Origin: GCA-003244245 sp963712995
GTDB taxonomy: Bacteria > Actinomycetota > Actinomycetes > Mycobacteriales > Pseudonocardiaceae
DNA length: 64,000 nucleotides
NCBI GenBank assembly: GCA_963712995.1
Contig: CAVQKH010000022.1
Location: 372,001 to 436,000, forward strand
Direction of reading: 5' to 3'
Positions 27,641 through 37,923 of this stretch are shown in pieces. The number at the start of each line of letters is the position of its first letter. Position 1 is the first letter of the stretch. Below the pieces are notes generated by a model. That model saw nothing but the letters and a program-made list of their open reading frames with translations. It was not told the DNA's origin and ran no database searches. The position numbers and the translations under genes are program-made.

Positions 27641-27754
27641 CTGCGTGTCGCAGCCCACTTGTCCCACCTCACCTTAGTGTCTACGACGATCGCCGCCGCC
27701 GGAGAACACGGCCCCTACTTTCTCGCACTCACCCAGGAGGCCCCATCCGGATAG

Positions 27755-28236
27755 CCGCGTCCATGGCCGGGGCGGACTCAGACCTCCTGAAGTAGGTCAT
27801 GAACGTCGATCGATACGGCGCTCGTTGGCGGCGAGCCGCCATCTGCCCGTCGTCCCGCCTGCGCACCACCAGCTCGTGTGGAACGCACACCCCCCATCAA
27901 CCGGGCGCTACCTCAGCAGGCGATGCGGTAGGAGCGGGCGAACAACGTCCCACCCGCGGGCGGTGGTGGCCCACGTCAGGACGGCACTACGCTCATGATC
28001 ACGGTTTCGGTGCCGAAAGTGACACGACATGTCACCTGAGGCACCCAAACCGTGATCTCACGTCCCAGACCGGCCCTTCGCAGGCCCATGATATTCACAA
28101 GATTCTCATGCGAACGCCTCACGGACGCCCCCGGTCAGAGCTCGATCAAGAAGCTATTTCAGAGGTCTGTGACATAGCGCGTCGCTCGCAGCCGGAAAAG
28201 GGATCTTTGCCGGCCGCCTGAGATCGGCGCGAGCCT
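27755..28236. other. Intergenic region, no gene seen
   Basis: Between the NLR-like gene and the broken integrase I find no convincing coding frame. Apart from the hairpin at 27997-28057 there is no recognisable element. Confidence 0.5.
27997..28057. terminator. Long imperfect hairpin downstream of the NLR-like gene
   Basis: The left arm GATCACGGTTTCGGTGCC pairs with GGCACCCAAACCGTGATC with one mismatch. An inner GTGACA/TGTCAC pair follows after a 4-base bulge and leaves a short loop CGACA. Total length is 61 bases. It lies about 240 bases after the NLR-like stop and before the integrase remnant. There is no U-tract, so it may be a factor-dependent or I-shaped actinobacterial terminator, or a mobile palindromic element. 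Confidence 0.55.
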
Positions 28237-29038
28237 ATGGAGCTAACGGGCTCGGTGCTGTTGCCCGCACAGCGCCCGCCGGTCCGGTCCGCGCGAGCAC
28301 GGCCGCCAGGCCGCCCGCAGCAAGCGGAGCTGGACCGGACCGAAGCAGGCACCAAGAGCCCAGGGACTCTTGATACCTACCGTTCGATCTACCGGCGACA
28401 CATTGAATCGACATTGGGTGCACTGCGAGTCTGGGAGATCGACACCCCGGTTGTCGATCGAGTCTTGGAAGGGATCGAGCAGAAGACCGTCAGTGGGGCC
28501 CGCGCAGCCAGGATCGTGATCTCGGGAATGATGCGTCTCGCTGCCCGGCATGGCGCGGTGACGGTCAACCCGGTCCGCGAAGTCGGCCGGATCGAAGCCC
28601 CCTCTCGGCCCAAGCCCAAGTCGCTCACGGCCGATGAACGCCAGCAATGGCTTGACGCGCTGGAGACCAGCGAGGCCGCGCAGCTGCGGGATCTACCGAC
28701 CTGTCACTGATGATGCTCGCGACCGGCTGCCGCATCGGAGAATGCCTGGCGATCGGCTGGTGCAACCCGTGTTCCCTGACACTTTCGGCTGCTGGCGTGA
28801 CCCCTCGAACGTGCGACGGGTGAGGTGCGTCCGCGACGCTGGTATTAAGGGTCTCGTCAGCCATATCTTGCGCAAGACCGTGGCAAGCTTTCTCGACGCC
28901 GCCGCCGTACCCACCCGCAAGATCAGCGACCAACTCGGGCACTCCCGGGTCAGCATGACCCAGGATCGCTATCTTGGGCGCAAGCTGACCGACCGGCAGA
29001 CCGCCGACGTGCTGGAGAAGTTTGACTGGTTGCAGTGA
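28237..29038 (+). pseudogene. Tyrosine recombinase/integrase remnant with internal deletion
   Basis: The N-terminal SAM-like core-binding domain is present (TYRSIYRRHIESTLGALRV, later IVISGMMRLAARHGAVTVNP). The frame then shifts near 28690, where LMMLATGCRIGECLAIGW preserves the first catalytic arginine. Most of the catalytic domain is then missing, and the sequence rejoins at SHILRKTVASFLDAA (the H-x-x-R box) and LGHSRVSMTQDRYLG with the tyrosine nucleophile. It is therefore inactive. Its 3' end lies 78 bases from a truncated tRNA-Lys copy, the same int-att geometry as the integrase at 54435 and tRNA-Lys at 55920. It is likely the integrase of an older element that used the same site. Confidence 0.85.
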
Positions 29039-29116
29039 CCTCGACGCCGAAGTGACTCAAAAGTGTCCCGTGATCTTGATCCGGCACCGCCCGGAAGGCT
29101 TCCACCAGGTCAAACA

Positions 29117-29161
29117 GTGGGCCGCCTGGGGCTCGAACCCAGAACCTACAGATTAAAAGTC
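29117..29161 (-). other. Truncated tRNA-Lys 3' half: candidate attachment-site remnant
   Basis: The 45 bases match 41 of 45 positions of 55919-55963, the 3' half of tRNA-Lys, in the same orientation. The match covers the acceptor 3' strand, T arm, variable loop and anticodon loop (CTTTTAA) and stops right after the anticodon. The 5' half is absent: the sequence beyond 29161 cannot pair with the anticodon stem. This is what an att site left by tRNA-targeting integrases looks like. The four mismatches mean it either came from a different tRNA-Lys allele or has drifted. Confidence 0.7.
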
Positions 29162-29859
29162 GCGAGTTCACCCATTCAGGGGAGCACTACCAGGGACTTT
29201 CTCTGTTCTGGTTCCGCCGTCGAGCTACCCGTAGTACCCAAGGGACTGGAGTTAATGGACAGCCCAATGGACAAGATTGATCCACAGTGGAGGCCAGGTG
29301 GCGTGAGTATTACCCGCGCGGCGCCTGGCACCGGCAGTGGTCGATGGCGGTAGTGCTACGGGACGTGCAGTCTCCCGATCGCGGGTGGTCAGCCAGTCTT
29401 GAACTCTCGGTGCCGGAACCGCACTGCGATCTCTGACAACCGCATCAACCCGGCGTCGTAGGTCCCGCCCAACATCACCGCCGGTCGCTGCGGCAGGTCA
29501 CCCCGCTGGGCCAGCAGCAGGCAAGCGATCGCATAGCGCGGCCACGGCGAACGGTAGACATTGAAGATCCGTATGCGAGCCCGACTGCCAAGGCCGCCTG
29601 CGAGTCTATACGTGAGCTTATAGGCGAGCCCGCTGCGGGCCCGACCGCAAGCCTGGCTGCTGTGCTGGCGATGTCCTTGGGACACCACACGGCGTGGGAG
29701 GTCAATAGCCACCGGGCCGTAAGTCTGGCGATCCCGACGGCGGCTCAACCGCGAGTCCGCTGGCGAGCGTGCTGTCGCCTGCGCCTCTGCGGAGCACACC
29801 CATCTCCTCACATTCCGCAATCGCTCCGATCCCGATCCCCATCCCCGCATAAAGCCGCC
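29162..29859. other. About 700 bases without a supportable gene
   Basis: A minus-strand frame (29389-29850) is open, and its C-terminal part (PRYAIACLLLAQRGDLPQRP) could be a remnant. However, the rest is arginine-rich filler, it lacks a clear start, and no family is recognised. I treat the region as decayed. Confidence 0.4.
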
Positions 29860-30486
29860 TCATCTCAATTCAACTAGCTCCATACTTGGACCACGGCGAA
29901 ACACGCCTCGTCTTACGCAAGACCTCGTATACGGTGCCGACGCGAATGAGCGCCTTGCGCCAGTTAGAGAGTCGGACGCAGTGCAAACTGCTTGTATCAT
30001 TGCGCCTGGATAGCTCCCAAGAACATATTCTAACGACCCGGGAGCGGCGTAAGCAAGCTGGTCGCGTGCATCCTTCCGTAGTCGCGCAAGCTGCCATCGA
30101 GAGATTTCCGAAAGACGTAGCGTTATGACTCGATGACGAGAGTCGGGTCTTGCGCGTCTCCCCGACTGTCGCCGGCGCCCCCCTATCCTCGGTGTCACGC
30201 TGTCAAATATGGGAATATTTATTAGAGCTTGACTTCCGTCTGGCTCGATATCGGGAATAAAGAGAACCATGTGAAATTGAACATCCATCATGGGGCGACG
30301 GCCCGTGCAAAGGAACTTTGCGCGATACCTCGTCTTACCTTTATGAGAGGGATCAGGGGAAGCAGCGATAAGCTCAGAGAACTTTCCCTTGGGGCTCAGG
30401 ACACGCCACAGCAGCCACCAAGAGAACAGTGATGTAAGCACACCGACTGGAACACCGGCGATAAACAACAGAAACTCCATAGTCAC
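29860..30486 (-). CDS. Small membrane-anchored hypothetical protein
   Basis: This protein of about 208 residues starts at GTG 30486 or ATG 30480 (AAGGTG upstream). An N-terminal hydrophobic helix (FLLFIAGVPVGVLTSLFSWWL) anchors it in the membrane with the remainder in the cytoplasm. The soluble part contains GKTRYRAKFLCTGRRPMMDV followed by a beta-rich stretch (VQFHMVLFIPDIE), a pattern I have seen in uncharacterised proteins of actinobacterial islands but cannot name. It is leftward and 118 bases downstream of the HerA-like gene, so it may be the third gene of that module. The region has visibly lower GC than the surrounding chromosome. Confidence 0.55.
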   Translation of the reverse strand: MTMEFLLFIAGVPVGVLTSLFSWWLLWRVLSPKGKFSELIAASPDPSHKGKTRYRAKFLCTGRRPMMDVQFHMVLFIPDIEPDGSQALINIPIFDSVTPRIGGRRRQSGRRARPDSRHRVITLRLSEISRWQLARLRKDARDQLAYAAPGSLEYVLGSYPGAMIQAVCTASDSLTGARRSFASAPYTRSCVRRGVFRRGPSMELVELR

Positions 30487-30604
30487 CTTCGATCATTAAA
30501 CCTCCCGCCGTCGCCACGCTTATTCAAACGTGTTTCCATTCATCGCACAAAACCTGCATTGCCAGAAGATAGGCAGGTCAACACACGACTCAGTGTTACC
30601 TACC

Positions 30605-33597
30605 TCAGCTCTGGGCACACGGATCGCTACCCCTGCGGAACGTCACTTGCTCGGGGACAAATACCGAAGCAGAAGACGCGAAACTATAGATGAGATTAAT
30701 GGCACCGTTCTCAAGAGTGTACTTCACCTTCTCAATAGCGCCCTCCTCGTACGGCACCGCCACTATGAGTGGCAATCTGTCGATTTTCCGGGAAATCGAA
30801 GAGCCTTCAGTATGACGAATCTTCAGCACGCGGTAGTCGATGCCCCGCGTGAATTTCACCCACTTCTTAACGAACCGGAAGCCTTCATTCTGCGGCTTCA
30901 CAACAATATGAAACATTCCGTTACATAGCGAATATGAGATGCCGCTCAAGTTGTTAGCATCAGGACACGGCCAAGATATGTTTAGATTTGGGGGATCTCT
31001 GTCTAGGTCATCCTGCTCATGCGGCGACTCGTCGCTCTTCTTAAGATTCACGTCTGCCGAGTCAGGATAACCAGTAATTGATCCGATTCCCTCCGGCGTT
31101 ACTCGTGCCGCGTCAGCCACGAGCTCAGCAATGCGATCGAACCGCGCTTCAAGCCTAGACCGCAGCGTATCCCGCCTTAGCCAGAATCCCTTGTAAGGTA
31201 GGTCTTCCCGCACTGCATCTCCCGATCTTGGCAGACCTGCAACGGCAGTGGCTAGCGGGAAATCCAAGGTACAGACCGCGGTCTCGTACTCGAACAGTAT
31301 GCGCGCGGCGGCACTGAAGCGGGGCAGCCGCCCTAGCGCGTCGCTAGACATGCCCAACTCAGGCGCTAAAATTTCTCGTCCCCTTTGACAACCCGCCAAG
31401 GAAGACCAGAGAACTCACATTGCCAAAGACTGCCTCAAGTAGAGAGGAAGACGTTCCACCCGTGTGGCGGGAAAACTGCTCAAGTTGTCGAACATTCTGA
31501 TTTGCCAAGGTCAAGCACAAACCGAACTTCCGCGCCTCAGCCAACATCTCTTCAAACCTCGTTGTTGCGAACGCCTGAAACTCATCTACGTAGAGATTGA
31601 ATGGCGGAATACTGGAAGTGTTAATGCTCTGACGCCACCGGCTAAAGATGGCGCGCCGGATGCGCTCCTGAACAAACGCGCCAATGAACCCGGCAGCGGA
31701 CCTGCTCATTTCCCACTCAGGAACCTTAACTAGAAGAATTCCGTTTCTTTCAATGACAGACCGGATGGACACGGAGGAGGCTCCGCCACCCAACACCTGA
31801 CCCAAGATGTTGTCTTTCGTCAATTCACTGAACTTTGCTAGCGCCCAGTGCAAGACCTCGGCCTTTTCTGTGGGGGCTACAGCCTCAAATTGACTCCACC
31901 GGCTCTTGAGATCGTTACTAGTCAAAATCTCATGGAGCCAGGCCCGTCGATCTTCGCTCCGGAGAATTGGCGGAAAGTCCAGCTAGTGATCGGTGCTCAA
32001 GCGGATATCCCGCGTCCAGTACTGACTCAATTGCAAGCCGGACGAGATCCTGGAAGCGAGGTCCATAGAATTCGTGGTAGGACTGCCGCTCGACTAGATC
32101 GATGAACTCTTCGACGGCAAGAGTCAGGTCGAAATCGTCACGAATGTCGAGGTCCAGTGGATTAAGCACGGGCAGGTATTCCCGGTTGCCGAAATCGAGG
32201 AGTGTAACTTCCTCCTCTCGGCCGGCCACATGCTCAACGAGATAATCGATGAGGTCTCCATGTGGATCGATCACGGCTAGCCCATTTCCGTCAGTAATGT
32301 CCTGCCGGGCAAGGTTCTTCAATAGATTCGTCTTTCCCGAACCGGAGCGCCCTAGAACATACAGGTGGTGCTTGCGTGACGCTGGGCTCAGATGAACAGC
32401 GATACGTCGGTCCGCTTTCGGCGAAGCTATACGAGCACTTCCAAGCTCAATACCGGACGTCGAGATGAAGCGCGCCGACAATGGGATATCCGTTTTTTGC
32501 TCACCACTTAATCCCCGAGCCGCCATTCTTCCATAGGGAGGGTGAAAGATTCGAATAGCTTGGGCAGGAGTGACGACCGCGGTTCCCGCGTCCGCGCTTG
32601 GCTCGATCAATGAATCGCGGGCACGTTCGCTAACATCTGCTGTCCATCGATCAGTACGCAAGAGCCACTGTGCGATGGTTCGCAGCACCGCAGGTGGCAC
32701 TTCCTCAGCGGCACCAACATGGACCGCGAGTTCAAGATTGTAATCAGACTCATGTTCTACGCGTCCCGCACGGGTGAAGAATGCGGCTGCGGCCTGCTCA
32801 ACATCGGAAAGGAATCCCAGAGGCTCGCCGAGGATGTGGTAACTTAGAGTGGTGGCGAAGGCCGAAGCGAAGGTGAGACCGTCATCTGCACCTGAAGCGG
32901 AAATGGTAAACTCCTTAAGTAATCTACAAGTGGCGCCCAGTCATCATTGACAGCGGGTATGTAGCCCGCGGGGAAGAACAGGCTGCCGCAAACCATTCCG
33001 ATTGGGGAATATAAGAGTGACCGGTACCACTGATGTTGTAGCCACTCGTAAAGACGGTTCCAATTTGTTCACCAACACCCGCCAACAGCTCATCGAAATT
33101 TTCTGTCTCGCCTATGGCAGCGGCAAATACGTCGAATACAGGAACAAGATCTTCTGATGGGCTTAACTCGGTGGATATCCGGTATGCAAGCATACGCTGC
33201 TAGACGGCTAGGACGGCGAAGTTGGTAAGATCGAGTCAAGTTTGGTGCTCGCGGGCCGGATCCGATGGGCGTATCGTGGATGGCGCTCGCTCCACAGCGC
33301 AACGACAGCGCACCTGACCTGCACATACGCACTTCGCGTCATGGTCAACACATCTAGGCGAAGCGGATTGGCGGCGGTCGGTCGCCCCTGACCGCGGGTC
33401 CCTGCGTGAGCCTGGCCTAAAAGCGGAAGCCGACCACGGCATGGCTCGTCGGGCTGGGGTGCAACCCCGTTAGTCTTCGACGTGGCTATCGTTCGTAGTA
33501 GGTCAAGCTGACGAGGTAGCGTTTCGACGGCATTCTGTATGTCATACTGTCCAAGGCGAGCCGAGTAGAATGTCGCGGGCAACCGGGGATCGAGCAC
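30605..33597 (-). pseudogene. HerA/VirD4-like ATPase, frameshifted
   Basis: Joined across about four indels (near 33020, 32910, 31950 and 31380), this would be a protein of about 1000 residues. The start is probably GTG 33597 after GGAGGA. The central motor has Walker A LYVLGRSGSGKTNLLKNLA, then AVIDPHGDLIDYLVEH, a Walker B-like FNLYVDEFQAFATTRFEEML, and a sensor-like LCLTLANQNVRQLEQF. That is the DUF87/HerA-FtsK-VirD4 arrangement of coupling proteins and defence translocases. The N- and C-terminal regions are unfamiliar. It follows the nitrilase-like gene with a 56-base overlap, in lower-GC DNA. Whether it was a conjugation coupling protein or a HerA-type defence motor cannot be settled by sight; the nitrilase partner favours the latter. 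Confidence 0.75.
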
Positions 33598-35028
33598 CTT
33601 CCTCCAGCTTCCGCCTCAGGCCAACGCCTGGCGATATTTGCCGGTTACTGCGGTACCGAATTCTGATTTTTTCTTCAAGCTCTCGGCGCTGCGCCTCAGC
33701 GGCAGCCATGAAGAGGCCAGCATCGGCACTAGGAAAGGTGCGCCGATCACGATGCCAACGCTCGATCAGGTCCTCAAGTAGGCGGTAGCGAAGCTCCTCC
33801 TCCCTAAGGACGTCTTCAAGGACAATATGTGACGTCAATACCGCAAAGTCGTCCTTCGTAAGACTTGCACCGTAGTCATCCTGCTGGGAAAGAATCTGAA
33901 TCGCCTGCGCGAGAATGTTACTATCACGGGGCCCTAGGGCTTCGCTCAGTAGTCGAAGCGAATCCCCGTAGATACCGCGTCGATAGTCTTCGATGGTCCA
34001 ACTTGACATTGCCTTTATAGTGTCACTTATCCGACTTCCGTCGACGCTGTCATCCACGTCTAGTATCGAGGCGTACCTAACAACTCGGTTTCTCGGAGGA
34101 TTCGCGGCGAAGGAACCGTGGGATAGAAGTCCCAGTCTATGATCACGACCGCTTCCTGGCCCGGAGGTACTGGCTCTGTTCCAGTCCATTGACCAAACAC
34201 TCCTGATATCGATGGCGCAGAGAACGTGCTCTGGCCGTCGAACGCCCAGTTGCTGAAAGCGCGTACAAAGTCGCGCGGCGGATCAGAGGCCGAAATCAGT
34301 GATAGTTGGAGTCAGCATAGTTGCGAGTAAACGGCTACCTTCGGCAGGCGCAGTTCTAAAGGTTTCTATGTCCCGGAGATAGTCTTTGCATACCGCTAGT
34401 CCTACGATTCGCAGAACTGTCGAGCTGTTGACTTGGGCAACTGCGACGCCTGACCCTGTCTCAATATCCTCCCCTTGGGCACCGTATTTTTTCGTAACAA
34501 TCGTGCGGTCAGCGCCGCTAGCAAACTGCAGCGTTTACAGCCGATTAAGCTTTCGTCGGCAGGAAACCCGGCATTTGCCAGAATCGAGATATCTGGCTGC
34601 CGTAGTAGACCTACTCCGGCAAAAACACTGAGATTGAAGCCCAGTAGTGTGGTCGCAATCTGCGCTGGTACGAAGCATTCGGGAGGCACAAGTATGTCGA
34701 CATCATTCAGGTGGCAATATCGAAGAACTTGACGCAATTTCTTATCTAGGTTGTCGATTCGTTGTTTCTCATGCGAGTCGGTAATGTCACGCCCGGAGCG
34801 TCGGAGTGCCGCGCGAAGCTGCTCGTGGTGAGCGCTAACGAGAAGCGCTTCTAGTTCGTGGGGAGGCTTGAGGGATCCAAGTGGAATCAATGGTTGCTGT
34901 GCCAAGGGCAAGACACCCGCACCGACAGGCTTGTGGTTCGGCACGTACTTGAGCTGGGCGATGGCGAGACGGAGGGGAGCAGCCTTTCCAGGAGCGTCGA
35001 TCTGCCCATGCGCGAGAGGGGCTGTCAT
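33542..35028 (-). pseudogene. Carbon-nitrogen hydrolase (nitrilase-like) protein, frameshifted
   Basis: ATG 35028 follows GGAGG by five bases. The first frame has RLAIAQLKYVP and NDVDILVPPECFVPAQIA, which supplies the catalytic Glu. After a shift near 34545 it continues with ADRTIVTKKYGAQGEDIE (Lys) and VLRIVGLAVCKDYLRDIE (Cys). The Glu-Lys-Cys triad of the nitrilase superfamily is therefore complete. A second shift near 34280 leads into a helical C-terminal part with YRRGIYGDSLRLLSEALG and VLREEELRYRLLEDLIE. The total is about 490 residues. Nitrilases cleave or form amide bonds; the substrate here is unknown. It heads a leftward module with a HerA-like ATPase. The pairing is unfamiliar to me, and the gene is broken unless the indels are sequencing errors. 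Confidence 0.7.
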
Positions 35029-35581
35029 GACGGCCTCCATGTCACTTCTGTAGCATCGATCTTCATGCTAATGAGGGTTATGGCAGATCACCCCCGACAC
35101 CATGGTTGTAGCGTAACGCACGCGCTGTAGTCGTCAAGGTCAATTTATCGCGCTTACCAGCCTGGCAACAGACTCGGCTCGCCGAGCGCCGGCCAGTGGT
35201 GGGCGAGGCTCCGTTATGTTTGGATTATCCGTATAGCACGATTGGTGGTATTTAGTTGATTTGCTTGAATTTGCCCGGTTGATGTGACTATGGGCGAGTA
35301 CGAGCACGGTTCTGGAGATGATCAAGTTTCTGGGATAGCATATACGTCCGCTCCGGCTGCCGAAGCTGCCGCTATTGAAGCAACCGAGAGTCCAGCGGGG
35401 ATCATTGCTGTGTTATCTCGACTTCTTACCCAGACTAGTCAAGTGTATTGGGCACGCGAAGGTAGGCATAGATGCCGCTAACGATCGTCTGTCCTTGGGT
35501 CGGGTTGTCTGCGCTAGGTCCTGGCCGTTCCAGCGCGTGTAAACCTCCGAGCCAGTACGTGGCCCCGCCTAAGCTGCTTCC
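35029..35581. other. Promoter/intergenic region between the nitrilase module and the AICE relic
   Basis: The region is AT-rich around 35060-35290, where the leftward module's promoter should lie. A short rightward frame (35284-35481) reads MTMGEYEHGSGDDQVSGIAY and ends within arginine-rich filler. It may be the 5' stub of a deleted gene. Nothing else is supportable. Confidence 0.4.
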
Positions 35582-36110
35582 ATGGCTGAAGCGCGCGGCG
35601 GGTGGCGGAGGTTCGGCGAGAAGACGATCTATGACAACCGGTGGGTGCGGCTGGGCATTGGTCGACGTGGAGGCGCCGAACGGTGAGCGGTGGGACTACC
35701 ACGTCGTGCACCTCGGCCGGATCGCCGATCGCGCTGATCGTGAACGAGCAGGACGACAGGTGCTGATGCTGTGGCGCTACCGGTTCGCCACGGAGCAGTG
35801 GGGGTATCGAGCTGCTCGGCGGTCTGGTCGATGAAGGCGAGGACTCGGCGGCGACGGCGGCGCGGGAGGCGGTGGAGGAGTGCGGGTGGGCGTCCGGTCG
35901 GCGAGCCGGAGAAGCTGATCAGCTTCGAGCCGCTGCCGGGCAACGTCACGGCGCCGGTCGATGTCTATCCTGTGGCGGAGTGCAGAGCGGATCGGCGAGC
36001 CGACTGATACTGAGGAGGCCGGGCGGGTGGAGTGGGTGCCGCTGTCGCGGGTGACCGCAGTTGGCGCAGCGTGCAGGAACTGCATCGGGTCGGGGACGCT
36101 TGGTCGGCGC
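35582..36110 (+). pseudogene. Nudix hydrolase remnant (Pif-like position in an AICE)
   Basis: Pieces in three frames assemble into a Nudix protein. ATG 35582 reads MAEARGGWRRFGEKTIYDNR; after a shift come VDVEAPNGERWDYHVVHLGR and QVLMLWRYRFATEQWGY. After another shift, the complete Nudix box GLVDEGEDSAATAAREAVEE with the following CGW lies at 35818-35889, fitting G-x5-E-x7-RE-x2-EE-x-G. Nudix proteins hydrolyse nucleoside diphosphate derivatives. In pSAM2-type AICEs the immunity factor Pif carries this domain and blocks redundant transfer. The surrounding excisionase and FtsK relics support that identity by context. At least three indels make it non-functional as read. Confidence 0.65.
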
Positions 36111-36119
36111 TGCTCTACT

Positions 36120-37273
36120 ACCTGGCGTCACGCGGCCCGTGCCGCCGCTGCAGGGCAGGACAAGTCGGCTCGAGTCGCCGTAGTTGGCGGTCGGAGTTGA
36201 TCTGCTGCGGCGAGGCGGCGAGCCTGCTGGGCGTAGGTGAGGGCGGCGTCGCGGTCGCCGGCGGCGGCGTGGGCGTAGGCGAGGTCGACGAGCAGGCCGG
36301 CGCGGGCGCGGACCCACGACCGCTGGGAGTCGGGCGAGGGCATCGGTGAGTTGGTCGATGGCCTCGGGTGTCGCCGAGCATGGGCGAGGGCGTTGCCGCG
36401 CCAGCGGTCGAGGTGGGAGCCGCCGAGGAACAGGAACGGCAGCGTCGGGATCGACGGGGTCGGCGGGGAGTAGGTGCGGACGCGGTCGTCGAAGGCTCGC
36501 AGGGCGTCGTCGCGCGTGACCGGCGGCGGCGAGGGTTTCGCCGTGCGCGGCAGCCAGCCACGCCCGGAGCAGAGGCGTGGCCGTGCCACTGGCGATCGTG
36601 CGGGCGTGGGCGAGCTGATCCACGGCGGCGGTGGTCTCGTCGAGGTCGATGAGCACGAAGACTTGTTCAGCGGTGGCGTGGGCGAGCAGGGCAGCCGAGT
36701 CCGCTTCGCGGGCGGCGTGCTTTGGCGCGCTCGTAGTGCGTCCACGCTTGGCCGTGGTCGACGCGGTCGAGGGCTTGCCAGCCGGCGAGGGTGGACGCCT
36801 CGACCAGCACCCCGGCCAGCGCGGGTCGCTGGCGGCCGCGGCGCGGTAGGTCAGGAGTCCGGTACACCTGGTCGATCTGAGTGCGGAGCTGTTCGAGCTG
36901 GGTGAGGCCGCCGAAGCGGCGGTCAACGCGTCGGGCGTGGTCGACCTGGTGGCGGAACGACCTCGACGGTCTCCGCGTCGATGGTGCGGGCCATGGCGAG
37001 CCGGGCCCGTAATTCGGCGGCTTCGGGGTCTTCGTCGGGTTCGTCGGGGAAGCCGAGTTCGGCGTTGGTGCGGCCGTAGATCTCGCGGAATAGCCGACGG
37101 TAGATCTCGCTGGGTTGTTCTTTCCCGTTCTCCCAGCGCGAGAGCTTGGTTTTCATGCTTGCCTGGTTCGCGATGGGCAGGTTCAGCGCAGCGGCGCGGA
37201 GGGTGAGGAGATCGATCACCTGGGCCGCGGTGTAACCCAGCTGCCGACGCACGGCTTGAAGTGCGGTCACCAT
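36120..37273 (-). pseudogene. XRE regulator with TPR-like C-terminal region, frameshifted
   Basis: ATG 37273 opens MVTALQAVRRQLGYTAAQVI, with the helix-turn-helix completed by MKTKLSRWENGKEQPSEIYR, and remains open to about 36925. Further pieces in other frames (ASTLAGWQALDRVDHGQAW, TAEQVFVLIDLDETTAAVDQ, YAHAAAGDRDAALTYAQQAR) continue a helical repeat region like that of the gene at 42165, with which it shares LAGWQALD and EQVFVLID motifs. This regulator class is common in AICEs of Pseudonocardiales. At least three indels interrupt it. The intact helix-turn-helix portion could still be expressed as a short DNA-binding protein. Confidence 0.7.
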
Positions 37274-37436
37274 CGAGCGACTCACGCGTCGAATAAACTG
37301 GCCCTGAGCTGCGTGGTTAATGGTGGTTAATGGTCCGGTCGTTAACCGGTGACAATTACGAAACGGCACCTGTTCGGGGTTTCGTAGTGCCATGCACGAA
37401 AACCCAGACACCACGAACGGACGCCGGCCAGCTGGT

Positions 37437-37791
37437 CTATCCATCGCGAGTCGCCAGTTCGTCCAGGCGCCGTTCGATGGCGGCCAGGCGCCGATCGATC
37501 GAGGTCAACCGGGCCGTGACCGGATCCACCGGCGAGGTGGCCGGCTGACCGTGCTCGGGCGGGGTGTGACTACGCAGCACGGCGTCGAGGTGCGTCGGGG
37601 TGCCAGCCCATGGCCAGCGAGAGCGCTTCGAGCGTGCGGGCGCTGCGGCGGCGCTGGGTGGTGTTGCGGTGCAACTCGCGCACGATCGCGACCGATACCT
37701 GAGCCCGTTCGGCCAACTCGCGTTGCCGCCAATTGAGCTCGGTAAGCCTCGTATCGATCGCTGTGGCGACCGCCGCCCAGTCCTGCTGCAC
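37437..37791 (-). pseudogene. Small XRE regulator, one frameshift
   Basis: GTG 37791, preceded by GAGGAA, starts a helix-turn-helix protein (WAAVATAIDTRLTELNWRQR, ELAERAQVSVAIVRELHRNT). Near 37605 the frame slips: the conserved MGWHP is followed in another frame by HLDAVLRSHTPPEHG and a C-terminal coiled coil (TSIDRRLAAIERRLDELATR) ending at 37437. The full product would be about 118 residues. It is divergent from the excisionase gene at 37924, which fits a repressor that controls excision in an AICE. The 132-base interval between them is the likely operator region. Confidence 0.65.
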
Positions 37792-37923
37792 CTATTCCTC
37801 CGCGCTCCGCCCTGAGCGCCGAAGAGTAACCCCAACCGCCGTTTCGGTAATTCCACACACCATCAAGCACTGAAATCAGTTCATTGATCCGATGACATCA
37901 TGCTTTCGATCAGGAGTCGAGTT

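Larger units (their letters stand above)
24885..27754 (+). pseudogene. NLR-like DUF4062 / NB-ARC / WD40 protein, frameshifted at a G10 run
   Basis: Read across one frameshift, this is a single STAND protein of about 960 residues. DUF4062 lies at residues 1-150 (GRSVFLSHTSELRRLPGPRS, CVVVDMEYFGARDQLPAQVC). The NB-ARC ATPase has Walker A GLWGAGGFGKTTLARV and Walker B MLVVVDDVW, followed by VTTRVRG. A helical winged region comes next, and six 42-residue WD40 repeats plus a partial seventh (26881-27640) complete it. The reading frame changes at 25846-25855, a run of ten G. With eleven G (or eight) the gene would be open throughout, so this is a one-base slip, a phase switch, a -1 ribosomal frameshift site or a sequencing error. 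The 5' part alone would encode DUF4062 and the ATP site without the propeller. Such NLR-like proteins are known anti-phage sensors. Confidence 0.8.

Noticed and set aside
29117..29200. Second complete tRNA-Lys gene
   Set aside because: The sequence beyond the anticodon does not form the anticodon stem, D arm or 5' acceptor; only the 3' half is present.
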